DNA from: Pinus tabuliformis | Taxonomy: Eukaryota > Streptophyta > Pinopsida > Pinales > Pinaceae | Length of the DNA stretch: 64,000 nt | Direction: 5' to 3' | Assembly (NCBI GenBank): GCA_031772625.1 | Contig: CM062820.1 | Span: 88,270,069 to 88,334,068, forward strand | Part shown: positions 1 through 11,289 of the stretch, one piece after another | How the letters are laid out: every line of letters starts with the position of its first letter | How positions within the stretch are numbered: position 1 is the first letter of the stretch | The notes under the pieces: model-generated | Seen by the model: only the letters and a program-made list of their open reading frames with translations | What the model was told of the DNA's origin: nothing | Databases searched by the model: none | Program-made: the position numbers and the translations under genes

Positions 1-540
1 TGTACATAAATTCTGTCAATAATTACCAAAAAAATTAATTATAAAACTTCACAATCTCAGAGATAACTTTTTATTTAGATATTTTAGATTTTCATAAGTT
101 AATTAAAAATGAAATTGTCACTGCTCGAAGATTTCAGAGGAAGGGATCATGTGTAAAATTTCATAGTATCGAATTATGTTGAAACATGGTTGTGGACCAC
201 ATGAGGTAAATTTGCAAATCACATGTTGGTTATTGGAGGTAACCATTAGACTGGGGAACCAAAAGAAGAGGAGAAAGGACAACAAAGAGAATCTTGTTGT
301 ACCCTGGAAACGAAAGTCATCAACATAGCCATACGACTGGAAAAAAAGGTTTGGTTAGCAAGAAGTTTCCCCAAGTGAGAAAAATCATAAAAAGAGGAGA
401 GAAAAAGCTCCATTAGGCAGCAACAATGCAAGTTGTTGTTTGCTAGAAAAGAAGTGAAGTGAAGGAGATAAAGTTCTTGTTTTCAAATTTCAATTTTGTA
501 GATTTTTTGAAGTGTGAAATAATAAAGTGGTATTTTGTCA
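1..540. other. AT-rich stretch without recognisable gene
   Basis: I see no coding signal, RNA gene or repeat structure I can support here. The last part (about 250-540) may be the degraded 5' side of the Copia relic that becomes recognisable from about 540, but no family motif is visible in it. Confidence 0.5.
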
Positions 541-1190
541 TGAGAATGTCATAGCGTATGATGAAGAGGAGGGACTAGTATGTGTCCTTTGGGGAAGTTA
601 AATCCACGGCACAAACATATACTAAAGGAAAAGATAGGGCCCATGTTGTTAAAGAGCATGAGAATGTACAGTTACATGTAACAAGCAATGAGAAGTTTAT
701 GTTCAAAAACGGTTCTTTATATTTCTGGTCTAAGTAGAAAATTGCTTTTTGTTAGCCAAATTACAGAGAAAAATCCGCATGTAGAGGTTGTGTTCACAAC
801 AGACAGATACTTGGTGAATAAAAGGGGCAAAAATATCATAGCTTTGGGGGTGGAACAACATTCATTGTATAGGTTCGAAGATGTGGCAATGAAGAATCCA
901 AAGGATGTGGTAGATTCACATGAAATGGTGAACAGTAGAGATACTTACGTTGGCTCGCTTTGGCAATGGTTAGCATTTGTGTTTGCAAGATTTATCTCTT
1001 CTAAGTAGGTTAGAGATGGTTGTTAATCTACCTACTATTCAGGGGAAGGTTGGAGATGTTTAGCATGTTTGGACAAGGAGCAGAACAAGGAGATTGTTGA
1101 CACAAGCCAAGATAAGAAAGCAAGTAGAGTGTTGGAGTTTGCGAATGGGGAGATTTGGGGGATTCTTGTCACTTTAATTGATCCCAAATT
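541..1190 (+). pseudogene. Copia polyprotein relic (protease end and GAG-pre-integrase)
   Basis: The plus-strand reading resembles the Ty1/Copia polyprotein between protease and integrase. It shows VLYISGLSRKLLFVSQIT (family form: VLY-PGL-NLLSVSQ), then a KRGKNIIALGVE block and a GAG-pre-integrase-like ending with LPTIQ and a CLACL/NKEIVD stretch. The longest open part is 688-1008. Stops and frame changes separate it from what lies before and after, and no LTRs flank it. The protease, integrase and RT catalytic motifs are absent. It is an internal fragment unrelated in detail to the Copia element at 5411-10812. The assignment rests on motif order, so family level only. Confidence 0.6.
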
Positions 1191-2835
1191 AGTCTGAAGG
1201 GGGTCAAATGATCATTTAGAGAAGGTACCTTTTCTAATAGCACAATCCCTCTCTCCAAAACTAGTACACGCTAGCTCTAAAGGAGTTTTCTAAAAAAAAT
1301 CATATGCTTGAACTCATATTTAAGAGTGACCAGTGCCAAACCTAATGGGTAATGGAAGAAGATAAAAATATAAGAAATTCATCAAAGTAATCAAAGATTT
1401 AAATTTGCTAAATAAAACCTGAAACACTAAGATAAGAAGACACAGAGCCACGATTAAAATCTCAACAAAAATAAGTAAATAAATCCAACAAATATGATTT
1501 TAACATAATCAAATATGTAGTCATATATAGTTCTAAAATAATTGAGATAAGAATTGTTCCAAGGAAACGAAAGGGGCTTGAACGTTTGAAGCATTGTCAT
1601 AACTTAAAACTCCATTGACTTACACAACAATAGACAAGAAAAATTGAATATGGACAAAGATGGAAGAACTGTGAAGGGCAATGATAACTTGAACTACCAT
1701 TCTTTCGTCCTCACACAAAGCAAGCAAAATATAGGTCGCAGGTAAGAAATACCATGCCTTGAATAGGAGGTATAACACTTGTCTACTCATGCATAACCCC
1801 CCTTGATAAAAGCTTGCCTTGGTTAGGCTCAAATGAAGCAACCTAATCATGGCTATAATACCTTTGTCACAGATCCAAAACAGCACAAGCTTTGATTTTT
1901 TTCATGGAGATATTGTGCAATATCTCCATGAAAAAAATAATCACAATACCCTCAAGAAAATTGCTTTAGTATGCTCAAAATAGATTCCAAAACATAAAAA
2001 TGGGATAATGTAATTTTATTTATATCCAACAAATGACAACAAAAGAATGTCAATAGCACTACTGAGTGCTAGTGTTGATTTTTTGTGGGAGCATGGAATA
2101 TGGCTCCTAAGAAAAAAGTAGAATTCAAAAACTAAACTAAACTAAAATACTGCTCTAATACGACAAACCAAACACAAGCTTTAATCTAAGATGAACTGAG
2201 AACAGATAAAGGAAAACCGATTAAAAGAAGTGGACCTAGAATCTAGAATATAAATAAAGAAAGAATATTAAGATCGACTAGCACTTGCTCCCTAACATCT
2301 TAGGTTGAATATAGGAAACTCCCAACATCATACTCTGCAGAAAAGGAGCTAGAAGATAATCTATACTGTGCACTATGTTGCTACTTGGACAAGGACTACT
2401 ACCTCTAAGGCCTAGGGCCTAAATGGCATCATCTAATTTCTGCAATGCGATACAGAATGGAAATAACACTAGGGTTTCTTGAAAGTAGGGATAGCTCATA
2501 AGCCCATACTAATCTAGAATCAAGAGCCATGTTGTTAACATTCTGTCTCTTGGGTCCCCTAGCAGAGAAGAGCACCAGAGAGAATTGATCAACTGAGTGG
2601 ACAATAGTTTAGGGGGAGGCCAAAAAATTTGGGACCATACTCTGAGAGCCTCTTGCACATATAAGGATATGTAGCATTGGTTTGAATACCAATAGAAACT
2701 GGAAAGGGTTCATGACTCCCTAGAAAAAGGGTGGAACCATCCTTAGATCTCGTAATAAAAGGGGCAGCGAAAAATCAAATATTCCTCAATCTCAATCTTA
2801 GTCATAGCATGGAAAGTCTATGACCTAAACAGTGC
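1191..2835. other. Non-coding, no gene recognised
   Basis: No open frame here has family features; the minus-strand ORF of 88 codons around 1620-1886 has no recognisable motif. The stretch includes the hairpin listed separately. At 2149-2160 the complement resembles a decayed tRNA-Met primer-binding site (TCGTATTAGAGC), too weak to call an element. Confidence 0.5.
1896..1937. repeat. Perfect hairpin, 20-bp arms, 2-nt loop
   Basis: Arms 1896-1915 and 1918-1937 are exact reverse complements: seven T, then CATGGAGATATTG, loop TG, and the mirror ending in seven A. On RNA it would form an uninterrupted 20-bp stem. No gene is adjacent. It may be a small fold-back insertion or a cruciform-prone site. 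Confidence 0.9.
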
Positions 2836-3300
2836 ACGGGAAAAAAGTAATTTATCTGCCCTAGAAAAGGTTAAGCAAGTCCGTGAAATCCATTCACCAT
2901 ATGGTCCCTCACGACCCTCTATAACACGGTATGGTCTAATGCTTAGTGTTGGTATTAAATTACAACGAAAATGAAGAGGGATTGCTATAATGCTTGATGG
3001 CTACCTCAAGACATATCCACGAAGCACACACATTGTGGATTCCCATAACAATAACATGTTGTGATCAAAAGGGGAAAACACAATGAAAGAAGAACTAGAG
3101 ACATACATTGGTCTTGAGTTGGTTGATGATTTTCGATCTCAGAGCATCAAAGCTGCCATCATTCATCAGAGATGAAAGCTCATCATGTAGTGGAACCGGA
3201 GACCCCATCCCGATCACCTGGTTGCTTTCTCACTTCCAACCTCTCGCTTTCAAGGATGACGAAACTTTCATTCGTCAATAATATTTGAGACACAACACTT
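2836..3300 (-). repeat. Copy A of a duplicated non-TE sequence (minus-strand exon plus intron)
   Basis: This block is colinear with the sequence at 5200-5410 joined to 10813-11075. Shared landmarks are the ATTTAT(C/T)TGCCCTAG block, ATGGTCCCTCA, the TATAATGCTTGA block, GTGGATTCCCA, ACAATAACA and the exon around 3107-3208. Copy A is uninterrupted and shows the pre-insertion state of the site used by the Copia element in copy B. Divergence is substantial, so the duplication is older than the Copia insertion. Confidence 0.75.
3107..3208 (-). pseudogene. Candidate first coding exon, 34 codons, unknown gene
   Basis: On the minus strand an ATG (complement of 3206-3208) opens 34 codons reading MGSPVPLHDE followed by LSSLMNDGSFDALRSK and ending LKTN. 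It is followed directly by a consensus donor GTATGT (complement of 3101-3106). The GSFDALRSKIINQLK part faintly recalls the start of the BOD1/SHG1 type of domain (pattern: G-FD-LR), but the match is too short to name a gene. No second exon is recognisable downstream (lower coordinates). The second copy at about 10870-11010 has lost the frame. This may be a fragment of a duplicated host gene; coding status is inferred from the start codon, open frame and splice donor only. Confidence 0.4.
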
Positions 3301-3811
3301 TTAAGAAAATTAAAGTGTCTTCACCGATCACTTCTGTTGAAAATTTAATTTGTGAATTGACAAATGGTGCAACATGTATTGGGGATTTGTGTCTATCAAG
3401 GTGTGGGTTGAGCACCGTCTCATTATAGGAGAAAAATATGTGTTTAATGGTTAATAACGTTTGAGAATAATGTGCTTAATGGTTTAATAAGGGGTTATAG
3501 TTTAATTTAGAGGGGCAGAGTATTTATATTTTCTTAAATTTTAATAGCTAAATTGTCCTTTGTCTTACAAGAAAGTTTCTTATATACTAATTTGGTAACT
3601 CACTTGATTGTGATTTCAAAATAAATTATTAGTATTATTAATTATGGTGAATTATTAACATGTTGGAGAAATTTAAGTAAGGCTATGATCAAATCTTTCG
3701 GTTAATATTATAACACCATGAGTATATCCAACAACCTGCAATCCAAATGTACCAACAACTTATGATTTAGCATGAGCCCAGAGGTTGAGGGTTCAAAGTA
3801 TATGGAGGTTT

Positions 3812-4010
3812 ACATACTCTACCAAAGAATCTTTATATAATAATAATTTATTTTTAAGGTTATGGCCAAGACAAACCAAGATGTTATGTGGGTTTGAGCC
3901 TCTTAGTAATAATTTTTTGCTACTAAAGTATACCTAAATATACATACCCTACCAAAGAATCTTTATATAATAATAGTAATAATCTATTTTTAAGGTTATG
4001 GCCTAGACAA
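3812..4010. repeat. Imperfect direct duplication, about 128-bp spacing
   Basis: TACATACTCTACCAAAGAAT at 3812 and TACATACCCTACCAAAGAAT at about 3940 each continue through an ATA/AATAAT run, TTTTTAAGGTTATGGCC and AGACAAA. The second copy has a few extra ATA-rich bases. It lies next to SINE-like text (GAGGGTTCAAAG near 3790). Confidence 0.75.
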
Positions 4011-4249
4011 AAAAAAAATTGGTATATCAAAGTCTGTCTTTGTGGGATAAGGTCTGTCTTCATGAACGAACATTAATGTTCTCATAAACAAAAATTCACA
4101 ATTAATCTTAAATGTGAGGAGAAGAAAATAATTGTCTCAACTGACTATAATTAACTATTGACTACAAAGTCAACAAGCTTATCATCATTATAACTATTCA
4201 ACTATTATGTTAGTGGCATGCTTATTATGTTTGTGGATGTTCTTTTTAT

Positions 4250-4330
4250 CCCATGAGGTGTAGACCAGTTGGTTTGCATCGGGTTTAGTCCCTGTTAGGT
4301 TACAAGTTCAAACCTCATGGGAAGGGGTTG
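4250..4330 (+). repeat. tRNA-derived SINE-like sequence
   Basis: The stretch has the spacing of an internal RNA polymerase III promoter. A box-A-like GTGTAGACCAGTTGG near 4257 is followed about 40 bp later by a box-B-like AAGTTCAAACCT near 4307, then CATGGGAAGGGGTTG. Plant SINE heads look like this. No poly-A/T tail or target duplication was found, so a degenerate tRNA relic is an alternative. Confidence 0.35.
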
Positions 4331-5199
4331 AAGATAGAAGCCACTTTGGGGAACCCATCTCACAATCTCAGTGATAAGCATTCCACATTTTCTTTTTGTC
4401 TACTATAAACAAATGACCCAGTCTCAGTCATGGTGACAATTCAGAGCCTAATCAGACTCAGAGGTGCTGCTCCACTAAAATTTCACAAAAGCAGATCCAG
4501 ACTGAGGAATTAATTTGGACTTGAAAAATTCTATAATTGGGAAACCATCGAGTTTGGAAAAAAAATCAAATCTTCATCATTTTTGGGCACTAGCAATTCA
4601 CATCCTTGATAGTAAGGGGACACATGATAACCCAATTTAAATTAATTAATTAAAATTTCTAAAGCACATTAGGATTGAGTGAACTTGTCCCTGGATTAAC
4701 TAAATTGATTACATATTTATAGGTTTTCGTATCGTCTCGGTTTCTCTTTAGTTCTCCTGACAATTGACTCGTATTTGTAGTCCAAAATGTATGTCGTGCA
4801 TAGAAAGTTCACATAGGTGTTCAAATAAACTGTGAAGGAAAAATACTTTTATCATTCATACACCCTCATTTGAGCAAAATTGTTGGAATTTTTTCCGAGA
4901 GGATGATTTGAAGAGTGCCCAGGTCACCAGGACCATAAAGCGCAAAATTCTAACCCCATAGAATGTGATGGCCAACGATATTTATGAAGACAGTGCAAAC
5001 CTCACTGTGAGAATGGGGATCTTTAATAAGCATGGAGTTACATCTCAGCCATGAACTTCACCGGTTTTCAAAAATAATAATAATAATAATTAAAAAAAAA
5101 GAAAACAATAGCAGGTTGCTACTGTATCTGTTATTCCCAATTCCTCAATAAGTGTGGAGCAAAATAATAAGAAAAACTGCTAATGTCTCTTAGCTCACG
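4331..5199. other. Non-coding, no gene recognised
   Basis: No supported gene. It includes a short (AAT)n microsatellite at about 5074-5091. Confidence 0.5.
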
Positions 5200-5410
5200 A
5201 CCATAAAATAATTTATTTGCCCTAGTAGAGGTTAATAAAGTCCATGAGAGCCATTCATTATATGGTCCCTCAAAAATCTGTATAACATGACATGATCTAA
5301 TGCTTACTATGAGTATTGGATTACAACGTAAATGAATAGGGTTTGCTATAATGCTTGAATGCTATATTAAGACCTCGGAATCCATGAAGCGCGCACACTG
5401 TGGATTCCCA
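5200..5410 (-). repeat. Copy B, left half, cut by Copia insertion
   Basis: Diverged copy of 2836-3050. It ends abruptly at TGGATTCCCA exactly where the Copia 5' LTR begins, and continues after the 3' LTR at 10813. Confidence 0.75.
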
Positions 5411-5656
5411 TGTTAGAATTAATGGAGAAAAGGCTATTTTTGTTACGTAGTTGTGCATATTTCTTTCTATAGTTATTCGGTTCCTATTCCCCTAGGATAT
5501 GATTTGTTGTCCCTAACAAATTGTATCTATTTAATATTGAAGATTAATGTGAACCGTGTGTGGTGTTTTGCTTGAAGGAGCTCCTAGTGATCCACACCTG
5601 TGAGCTCCTCTTGTTTTGATTTGTCATTTCATGTCTTCCCTATGCAACTCTTGCCA
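5411..5656 (+). repeat. Copia 5' LTR
   Basis: Begins TGTTAGAATTAATGGAGAA and ends CTCTTGCCA, directly followed by the primer-binding site. It is colinear over its whole length with 10567-10812. Confidence 0.92.
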
Positions 5657-5668
5657 TGGTATCAGAGC
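5657..5668 (+). other. Copia primer-binding site
   Basis: TGGTATCAGAGC follows the LTR without spacer and is complementary to the 3' end of plant initiator tRNA-Met. The 1.1 kb from here to the gag start at 6759 is untranslated leader without a supported ORF and includes a T-run at about 6410-6423. Confidence 0.92.
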
Positions 5669-6758
5669 TGCAAGGTTGTTAATCCTGTATGCCGAGTGAA
5701 GGGTGTGACTGAGGCGAAATTGTCCTGCAATTTGGGTGGAAAAACTCGATGATCACACTGTAGCACTTCATCCAAGACTCAATTTAAAATCTCAGCACAA
5801 TGTCGTGACTCTGTCCTAAATAGCTATGAATACCTTCACGACTCCTTGATGGATAAGGGCGCCGATCGTGGAAATAGGAAAATAGCGCTGCGTATTTTTT
5901 TTTCTCTTGTAGTGAGTTGCGTGTTTGAGGACGTCTTGCTGTCTGCGGTGAGAAGATTGTCGTGTATGCATGCCACCGAGGAGGATTTGGTGGTGCAGTG
6001 AGGTTGAGATCACCCGGTGAGGTTGAGATCGCCCAGATTTCATGCACTTGAGACTTGAACAGCAGTCATCATCGTTGCAGTGAAAGGTGTTAGGCCCGAA
6101 GGCAAGGCAAAGAACAAAAACTGCATGTTCCTTTTGGAGCTCTACCGTCTGAGTGAAGGAGACCGCGAGGAGGGTTGCGTGAGATCCGCGCAGCAAAAAC
6201 AAGATCCAGGCCCGCACGATCTGAGAAAAATCCATGGTGGTTGCCAGGGTGGAAGACGGGAGTGCAGGTGTGCTACACACAACCATTCCACCTATATCAT
6301 AGCCTGAGATCGCATGAAATCTGCGGATTTGGTACAGAGTTTTGATTTGGCATGGATCAGTCGTGCTTGATTGAGGGGCAAGATGGAACTAGCAGCAGTG
6401 TGGATCTGTTTTTTTTTTTTTTTGTCATGGCATGAATCTGTTTTTAAAATGCATGTTAAAATAAGATAAAGGATGTAGCATGGGAAAGGGTAAGCAACAC
6501 ATTATCACAGTGGTGTGGTGGTAAATGCTAATCGTGGCCCTTGCAATATAGCCATTCATTTGGCATTTTTTTCATAATTAATTAAAGTTTCTTTAATTAA
6601 AGTTTTCCAATTCTTTAATTAAAAAATATGGTAGCTCTTGTTGTTTGATCAGAAGCTATTTGATAAGAAGAGGGAATTTTTTTTGAAAAGGAAATTTGTA
6701 GTGATAAGAACATCTGAGGTTGGTTTTAATTTATTGAAGTTTTTTTTATTCATCCAAA

Positions 6759-7345
6759 ATGAATGATCAAATTGCTGAGGCTTATCTCAATGAGAGTAAT
6801 AAGCTTGATGGTTCCAATTACACTAATTGGAAGTTTAAGCTTCAGACCCTGCTTGAGTGACAAAATTCCTATGGCATTGCCACCAGTGGTAAGGTTGAAC
6901 TTTGTACCTCAGGAAGAAGATTCTCTCCATCAAGATGGAGGAGAATGAGTCTGTTTCTTCATTCATATCCCAGACAAAGGAGGTTAAGGGTAAACTAACT
7001 GATATCGGTCAAACTGTGGCAAATGATGATTTGGTGATGATTACCATGAACGGCATGAAGGATGATTATCAGATATTTATAATGGGATTGAATGCAAGAG
7101 AAAAGCCTCCAGGGTTTGAGGAGATTACCAGGATCTTGCTACAAGAAGAGGAAAGGAGGTTGTCCCTCAAACCTCAAAATCCAAATCTTGCATTGATGAC
7201 CAAGTTCAACCCAAATGGGAAAGCAGTGGCTAATGACAAGAAAGGCAACATATCATGAAAAGGGACACCACAAGGTATAACCTCACATAAACATGACTCT
7301 GCTCCTAAATGTTTTTATTGTGGTAAGATAGGCCATATTGTTAAA
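6759..7345 (+). pseudogene. gag: Copia gag (UBN2-type) with zinc knuckle, internally deleted
   Basis: The gag reading starts at ATG 6759 with KLDGSNYTNWKFKLQTLLE, the standard N-terminal block of Copia gag, and stops at once (TGA, 6855-6857). It resumes in another frame at about 6902 with YLRKKI and a VSSFISQTKE region (open to 7258). Relative to the family, several dozen codons between these blocks are missing, so a deletion plus frameshift is likely. A CCHC knuckle (CFYCGKIGHIVKFC) lies at about 7304-7345, after a further stop. Gag would form the cytoplasmic particle and package RNA; this copy cannot. Confidence 0.85.
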
Positions 7346-7444
7346 TTTTGCCATAAGAAAAAGGTATACGGGGAGAGGTACAAGCAGAGAAGACATGCAG
7401 GTCATTTGGCTGATGCAGATCAGAACTAGGATGTCAAATTACTT

Positions 7445-8724
7445 ATGGCTGAAACTGCACTAGCCACTGAGGAGGATGAATTAGATATTTGGTTCATAGA
7501 TTCTGGAGCCTACTCACATATGACAGGGAAAAAGCAATGGTTCAAAAATTTTAGAGAATCCAACACTGGAGTGAAAGTATACCTTGGAGATGATAGAGGG
7601 TATGAGATCAAGGGACATGGAGATGCCATTGTCACTCTGCCTCATCGAAACATCAGGAATATATCTGATGTGTGGTATGTACCTGGTATTAAGAAGAACC
7701 TAATTTCTATATCAAAGATTACAGATCAGGATCTCAAGGTAGAATTTTTTAAATCTTATTGTATCATTAAAGACTTGTTGGACCAGATGAAGCCTATTGC
7801 TACAGGTGTTCGTATAGGAGGACTCTACAAACTGGATGTGAAGAGTACACCACTGCAAGCATTGATGTCATCGGATAAGTCTGCTGAAAATTTGTGGCAT
7901 CAGTGACTTGGACACATCAATTTCAGTGATCTTCTATTGTTGCAGAACAAAGGTATGGTGAATGGTATTCCTGTTTTGAAAAAGTTGCATATTGATTGTG
8001 AAGCATATGCATTCGGTAAACAACATAGAGATGAATTTCCTGCTCTTAAACATAGGAAACAGAGGGATACACTCAAACTTGTACACACTGATTTATGTGG
8101 GCCTATGCAGACAAGATCGTTAGGTGGGGCCTACTAATTTTCTAATCTTTGTTGATGATTGTACAAGATTCACATGGGTGTATTTTCTTAGAATGAAGAG
8201 TCATGCCTTTGAGTATTTCAAGTAATTCAGGAACATGATTGAAAAGCAGATAGGAAAGTTCATTAGGATTCTTCGATCAGATCAAGGTGGAGAATTCAAA
8301 AAAGGGGATTTCATCAAATACTGCAAAGAGCATGGGATATAGCAGCAGTTTACAACACCTTACACTCAGCAGAATGGAGTAGCTGAGAGGAAAACAGAAC
8401 ACTGGTGGAGTGTGCTCAAAGTATGTTGAAGGTAAGAATCTAACTAATGGTTTTTGGGCAGAAGCTGTCAATACTGCAGTGTATTTGAAGAATAGGAGTC
8501 CCACTAAAAGTCTTGATTATAAAACTCCTTTTGAAGCAGTGTTTAGCTTTGAGCTTGCAATAAGTCTCCTTCGAGTATTTGATTGTAAAGCTTTTGCGCG
8601 TGTTCCCAAAGAAAAAAGGAAGAAGTTAGATTCAAAGGCCATTAAATGTACCTTCATTGGATACTGTAGTGAGTATAAGGCTTACAAATTCTTTGATCCT
8701 TCTACACACAAGGTGTTTTGTTAG
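7445..8724 (+). pseudogene. pol: Copia protease and integrase region, broken
   Basis: Open segment 7445-7906 begins with the aspartic protease signature WFIDSGAYSHMTG (catalytic DSG) and runs into GAG-pre-integrase. A TGA at 7904-7906 stands where the family has Arg in WHQRLGH. The segment 7937-8137 carries the integrase start (HTDLCGPM, first Asp), followed in another frame by FVDDCTRFTW, SDQGGEF (second Asp) and a QQNGVAER-like block (Glu). The late integrase region is 8410-8724. At least two frame changes and several stops (TAA in place of CAA near 8222, TAG near 8340) are present. Confidence 0.85.
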
Positions 8725-8830
8725 TAGAGACGTAGTATTCCATGAACAGGTTGATGATGGAAATCCTGTTCAAGATAATGAAGAATGGCATGTACCCTTA
8801 CTTTCAGATGAGGATGTTGAAACAGGGATC

Positions 8831-8871
8831 AGTAAACAACAACAACAACAACAACAGTAGCAGCAGCAAGA
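8831..8871 (+). repeat. CAA/CAG microsatellite in Copia pol
   Basis: About seven CAA units and several CAG units, between integrase and RT. In the pol frame it would encode a polyglutamine run in the variable linker, interrupted by one TAG. Confidence 0.85.
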
Positions 8872-8995
8872 TAAAGAGGAGGAAATTGAGTTCAGTCCAC
8901 AAAGAGAAGAACAGAGAAGAATAGTTGACACCCCACCACTCAAGATATCTAGCAGGCCGAAATAGTTACCATCTCGGTATAGGGATTGTGCGCTC

Positions 8996-10569
8996 ATGAC
9001 TGGTATGTTAAACATTGCAGAACCTTCTAATTTTCATGAAGCTAGTAAGAGTTGTGAATGGAAGGAAGCAATGAAGGAGGAATATGAATCTATTATTAAG
9101 ATTAATACTTGGGATCTAGTAAAGCTTCCTCATGGTAAACAACCCATAGGTTGTAGATGGTTATTTAAGTTGAAATTTAAAGCAGATGGGTCTATTGATA
9201 AGTATAAAGCAAGGTTGGTTGCAAAGGGGTATTCCCAGAAAAAAGGTATTGACTTTGAAGAAACATTTGCCCCTGTTGCAAAATTAAATACTATTAGAAT
9301 CATTATTGGTTTAGCTACTAAGCATCGTTGGAAAATACATCAATTAGATGTTAAATCTGCTTTCTTAAATGGTGATTTAAAAGAAGAAGTATACTTAATG
9401 CAGCCTGAGGGGTTTGTTAAGAAGGGAGAAGAGCATTTAGTCTGTAGACTAAAGAAATCTTTATATGGTTTAAGATAGGCTCCTAGATCCTGGTACGAAA
9501 AAAATGATTCATTTTCACCATGCATGGATATAAACAAAGCAAAAATGATCCTAATTTGTATACTGTGTTTAATGACGAGTAGCATATACCTTTGATTTCT
9601 TTATATGTAGATGATCTGATCATGACAGGGAATGCAAACAACCTCATTGAAGAAATCAAGCAGTAGTTATCACAGAAATTTGAGATGAAGGACCTTGGAG
9701 AAATGCATTATTGTTTGGGTCTAGAAGTTTGGAGAGATTCAAGCCAAACTTTCTTGTCCCAGGGTAAATATGCTAAAATTTTGTTGACTAAATTTAAAAT
9801 GGATGAGTGCAAGGCTGAATTTGTGCCTTTACAGTAGAACAACAAACTTCAGGTGAATGATGGTTCGAAATATGCAGATGCAACATTGTACAGATAGTTG
9901 GTTGGTAGTCTTATCTATTTAACTACAACGAGATCAGATCTAGCTTATGCAATGAGTGTTTTGAGTTAGTTCATGACTCAACCTCATGAGAATCATTGGC
10001 TTGCAACGAAAGGAGTACTGAGGTATCTGCAAGGAACTTCAGAATTTGGTATTTTGTATTATGACTTATTTGATGTTATCTTGATAGGTTATATAGACTC
10101 TGGTTGGGTGGGAAATTTAAATGATGGAAGATCAATTACAGTTTACGCCATTAGCATTGGATCTGGGGTCATATTTTTGTGCAGCAAGAAGTAGCATACT
10201 GTAGCCTTATCCTTAGGAGAAGCAGAATATCAAGTTTTGTGTGCAGCAACATGTGAGGCAGTTTGGTTGCACAGACTTCTCCAAGATGCAAAGGAAGAAC
10301 GGACAGAAGCTACGGTTATCAATTGCGATAATCAAAGTTCCATAAAAGTGTCTTACAATCTTGTGTTTCATAGAAACATTAAGCACATAGATACTCAATT
10401 GCACTTTGTTAGGGGAAAGGTGCAGTCCAAAGAGATTTGTGTTGAATATTGTAATTCTTGTGATAAAATGGTTGATATATTTACTAAGTCTCTGGGAAGA
10501 CTGAAGTTTGAGTTGTTTAGGGATATATTAGGTGTGTTTAAGAACCCTTTCTCCATTAAGGGGAAGTGT
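8996..10569 (+). pseudogene. pol: Copia reverse transcriptase and RNase H, broken
   Basis: The RT (RVT_2 type) opens at 8996-9478 with [40 protein letters not shown] and [12 protein letters not shown]. The catalytic YVDD box is at 9604-9615 in another frame. RNase H follows with DSGWVGN, SLGEAEY (Glu) and NCDNQSS (Asp), ending at the TAG just inside the 3' LTR, as usual for the family. In-frame TAG codons at 9476, 9664, 9895, 9967 and 10192 each stand where Gln (CAG) is usual. The polypurine tract is at about 10558-10566. Confidence 0.88.
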
Positions 10570-10812
10570 TAGAATTAATGGAGAATAGGCTATTGTTGTT
10601 ACGTAGTTGTGCATATTTCTTTCTATAGTTATTCGGTTCCTATTCTCCTGGGATATGATTTGTTGTCCCTAAGAAATTGTATCTATTTAATATTGAAGAT
10701 TAATGTGAACCTTGTGTGGCATTTTTCTTGAAGGAGCTCTTGGTGATCCACACCGATGACCTCCTCTTATTTTGATTTGTCATTTCATGTCTTCCCTGTG
10801 TAACTCTTGACA
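10567..10812 (+). repeat. Copia 3' LTR
   Basis: Begins TGTTAGAATTAATGGAGAA and ends CTCTTGACA. It is preceded by the purine tract AAGGGGAAG. Confidence 0.92.
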
Positions 10813-11075
10813 CCCCAGAACAATAACAGGCTCTGAATGAAAGGTGAAAATACAACGAAAGAAAAATTAGATGCATACATTGGTCTTCAATTGGTTGATG
10901 TTTTGGATTTGAAAGCATCAAAGGTGCCATCGTTCATCAAAGATGAAAACACATCTTATGGTGTAACCGGAGAACACATCCTATGGTGTAACCGAAGGCC
11001 CCATCCCCATCACGCCCTTGGTTTCTGACTTCTGACCTCTTGTTTTCAGTAATAACTAAATTTTCATTTGCAAAT
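10813..11075 (-). pseudogene. Copy B, right half, with ruined exon
   Basis: Continuation of copy B after the Copia element. The exon equivalent to 3107-3208 lies at about 10876-11008 on the minus strand. It carries a direct duplication of a GGTGTAACCGG-containing segment (near 10959 and 10984) and a one-base loss before the SSLMNDGTFDAF stretch, so the frame is lost. The donor GTATG is still present. Confidence 0.65.
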
Positions 11076-11289
11076 AATGTTTCAGACAAAATTATATAAT
11101 TTTACTTCAAATAAATAAAAAAATGATATAATTTTACTTAAAATAAATAAAAAAAATTAGTGAAAAATTATTAATAATAAAATAAATTAATTATCAATTC
11201 AAATAATAAATAACTAAATAAATAAAATAACACAATTTTTAACATTTACATTTTTTAAAAAATATATTGAATTATTTTTTCACAAACAT

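Larger units (their letters stand above)
5411..10812 (+). mobile_element. Complete but inactive Ty1/Copia LTR retrotransposon
   Basis: A 5.4-kb element with 246-bp LTRs (5411-5656, 10567-10812), a tRNA-Met-type primer-binding site immediately after the 5' LTR, and a polypurine tract before the 3' LTR. The domain order is gag, protease, integrase, RT, RNase H, which is diagnostic of Copia. The LTRs start TGTTAG and end in CA. The flanking pentamers are TCCCA (5406-5410) and CCCCA (10813-10817), a target duplication with one change. By eye the LTRs differ at roughly 18 of 246 positions, so the insertion is not recent. Stops and frameshifts occur in every domain, so it cannot encode its own proteins. 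It sits inside copy B of a duplicated sequence, which fixes the empty site. Confidence 0.92.

Noticed and set aside
2149-2160. Complement resembles a tRNA-Met primer-binding site (TCGTATTAGAGC)
   Set aside because: Two mismatches, no LTR ends or coding domains nearby on the minus strand; too weak to call an element.
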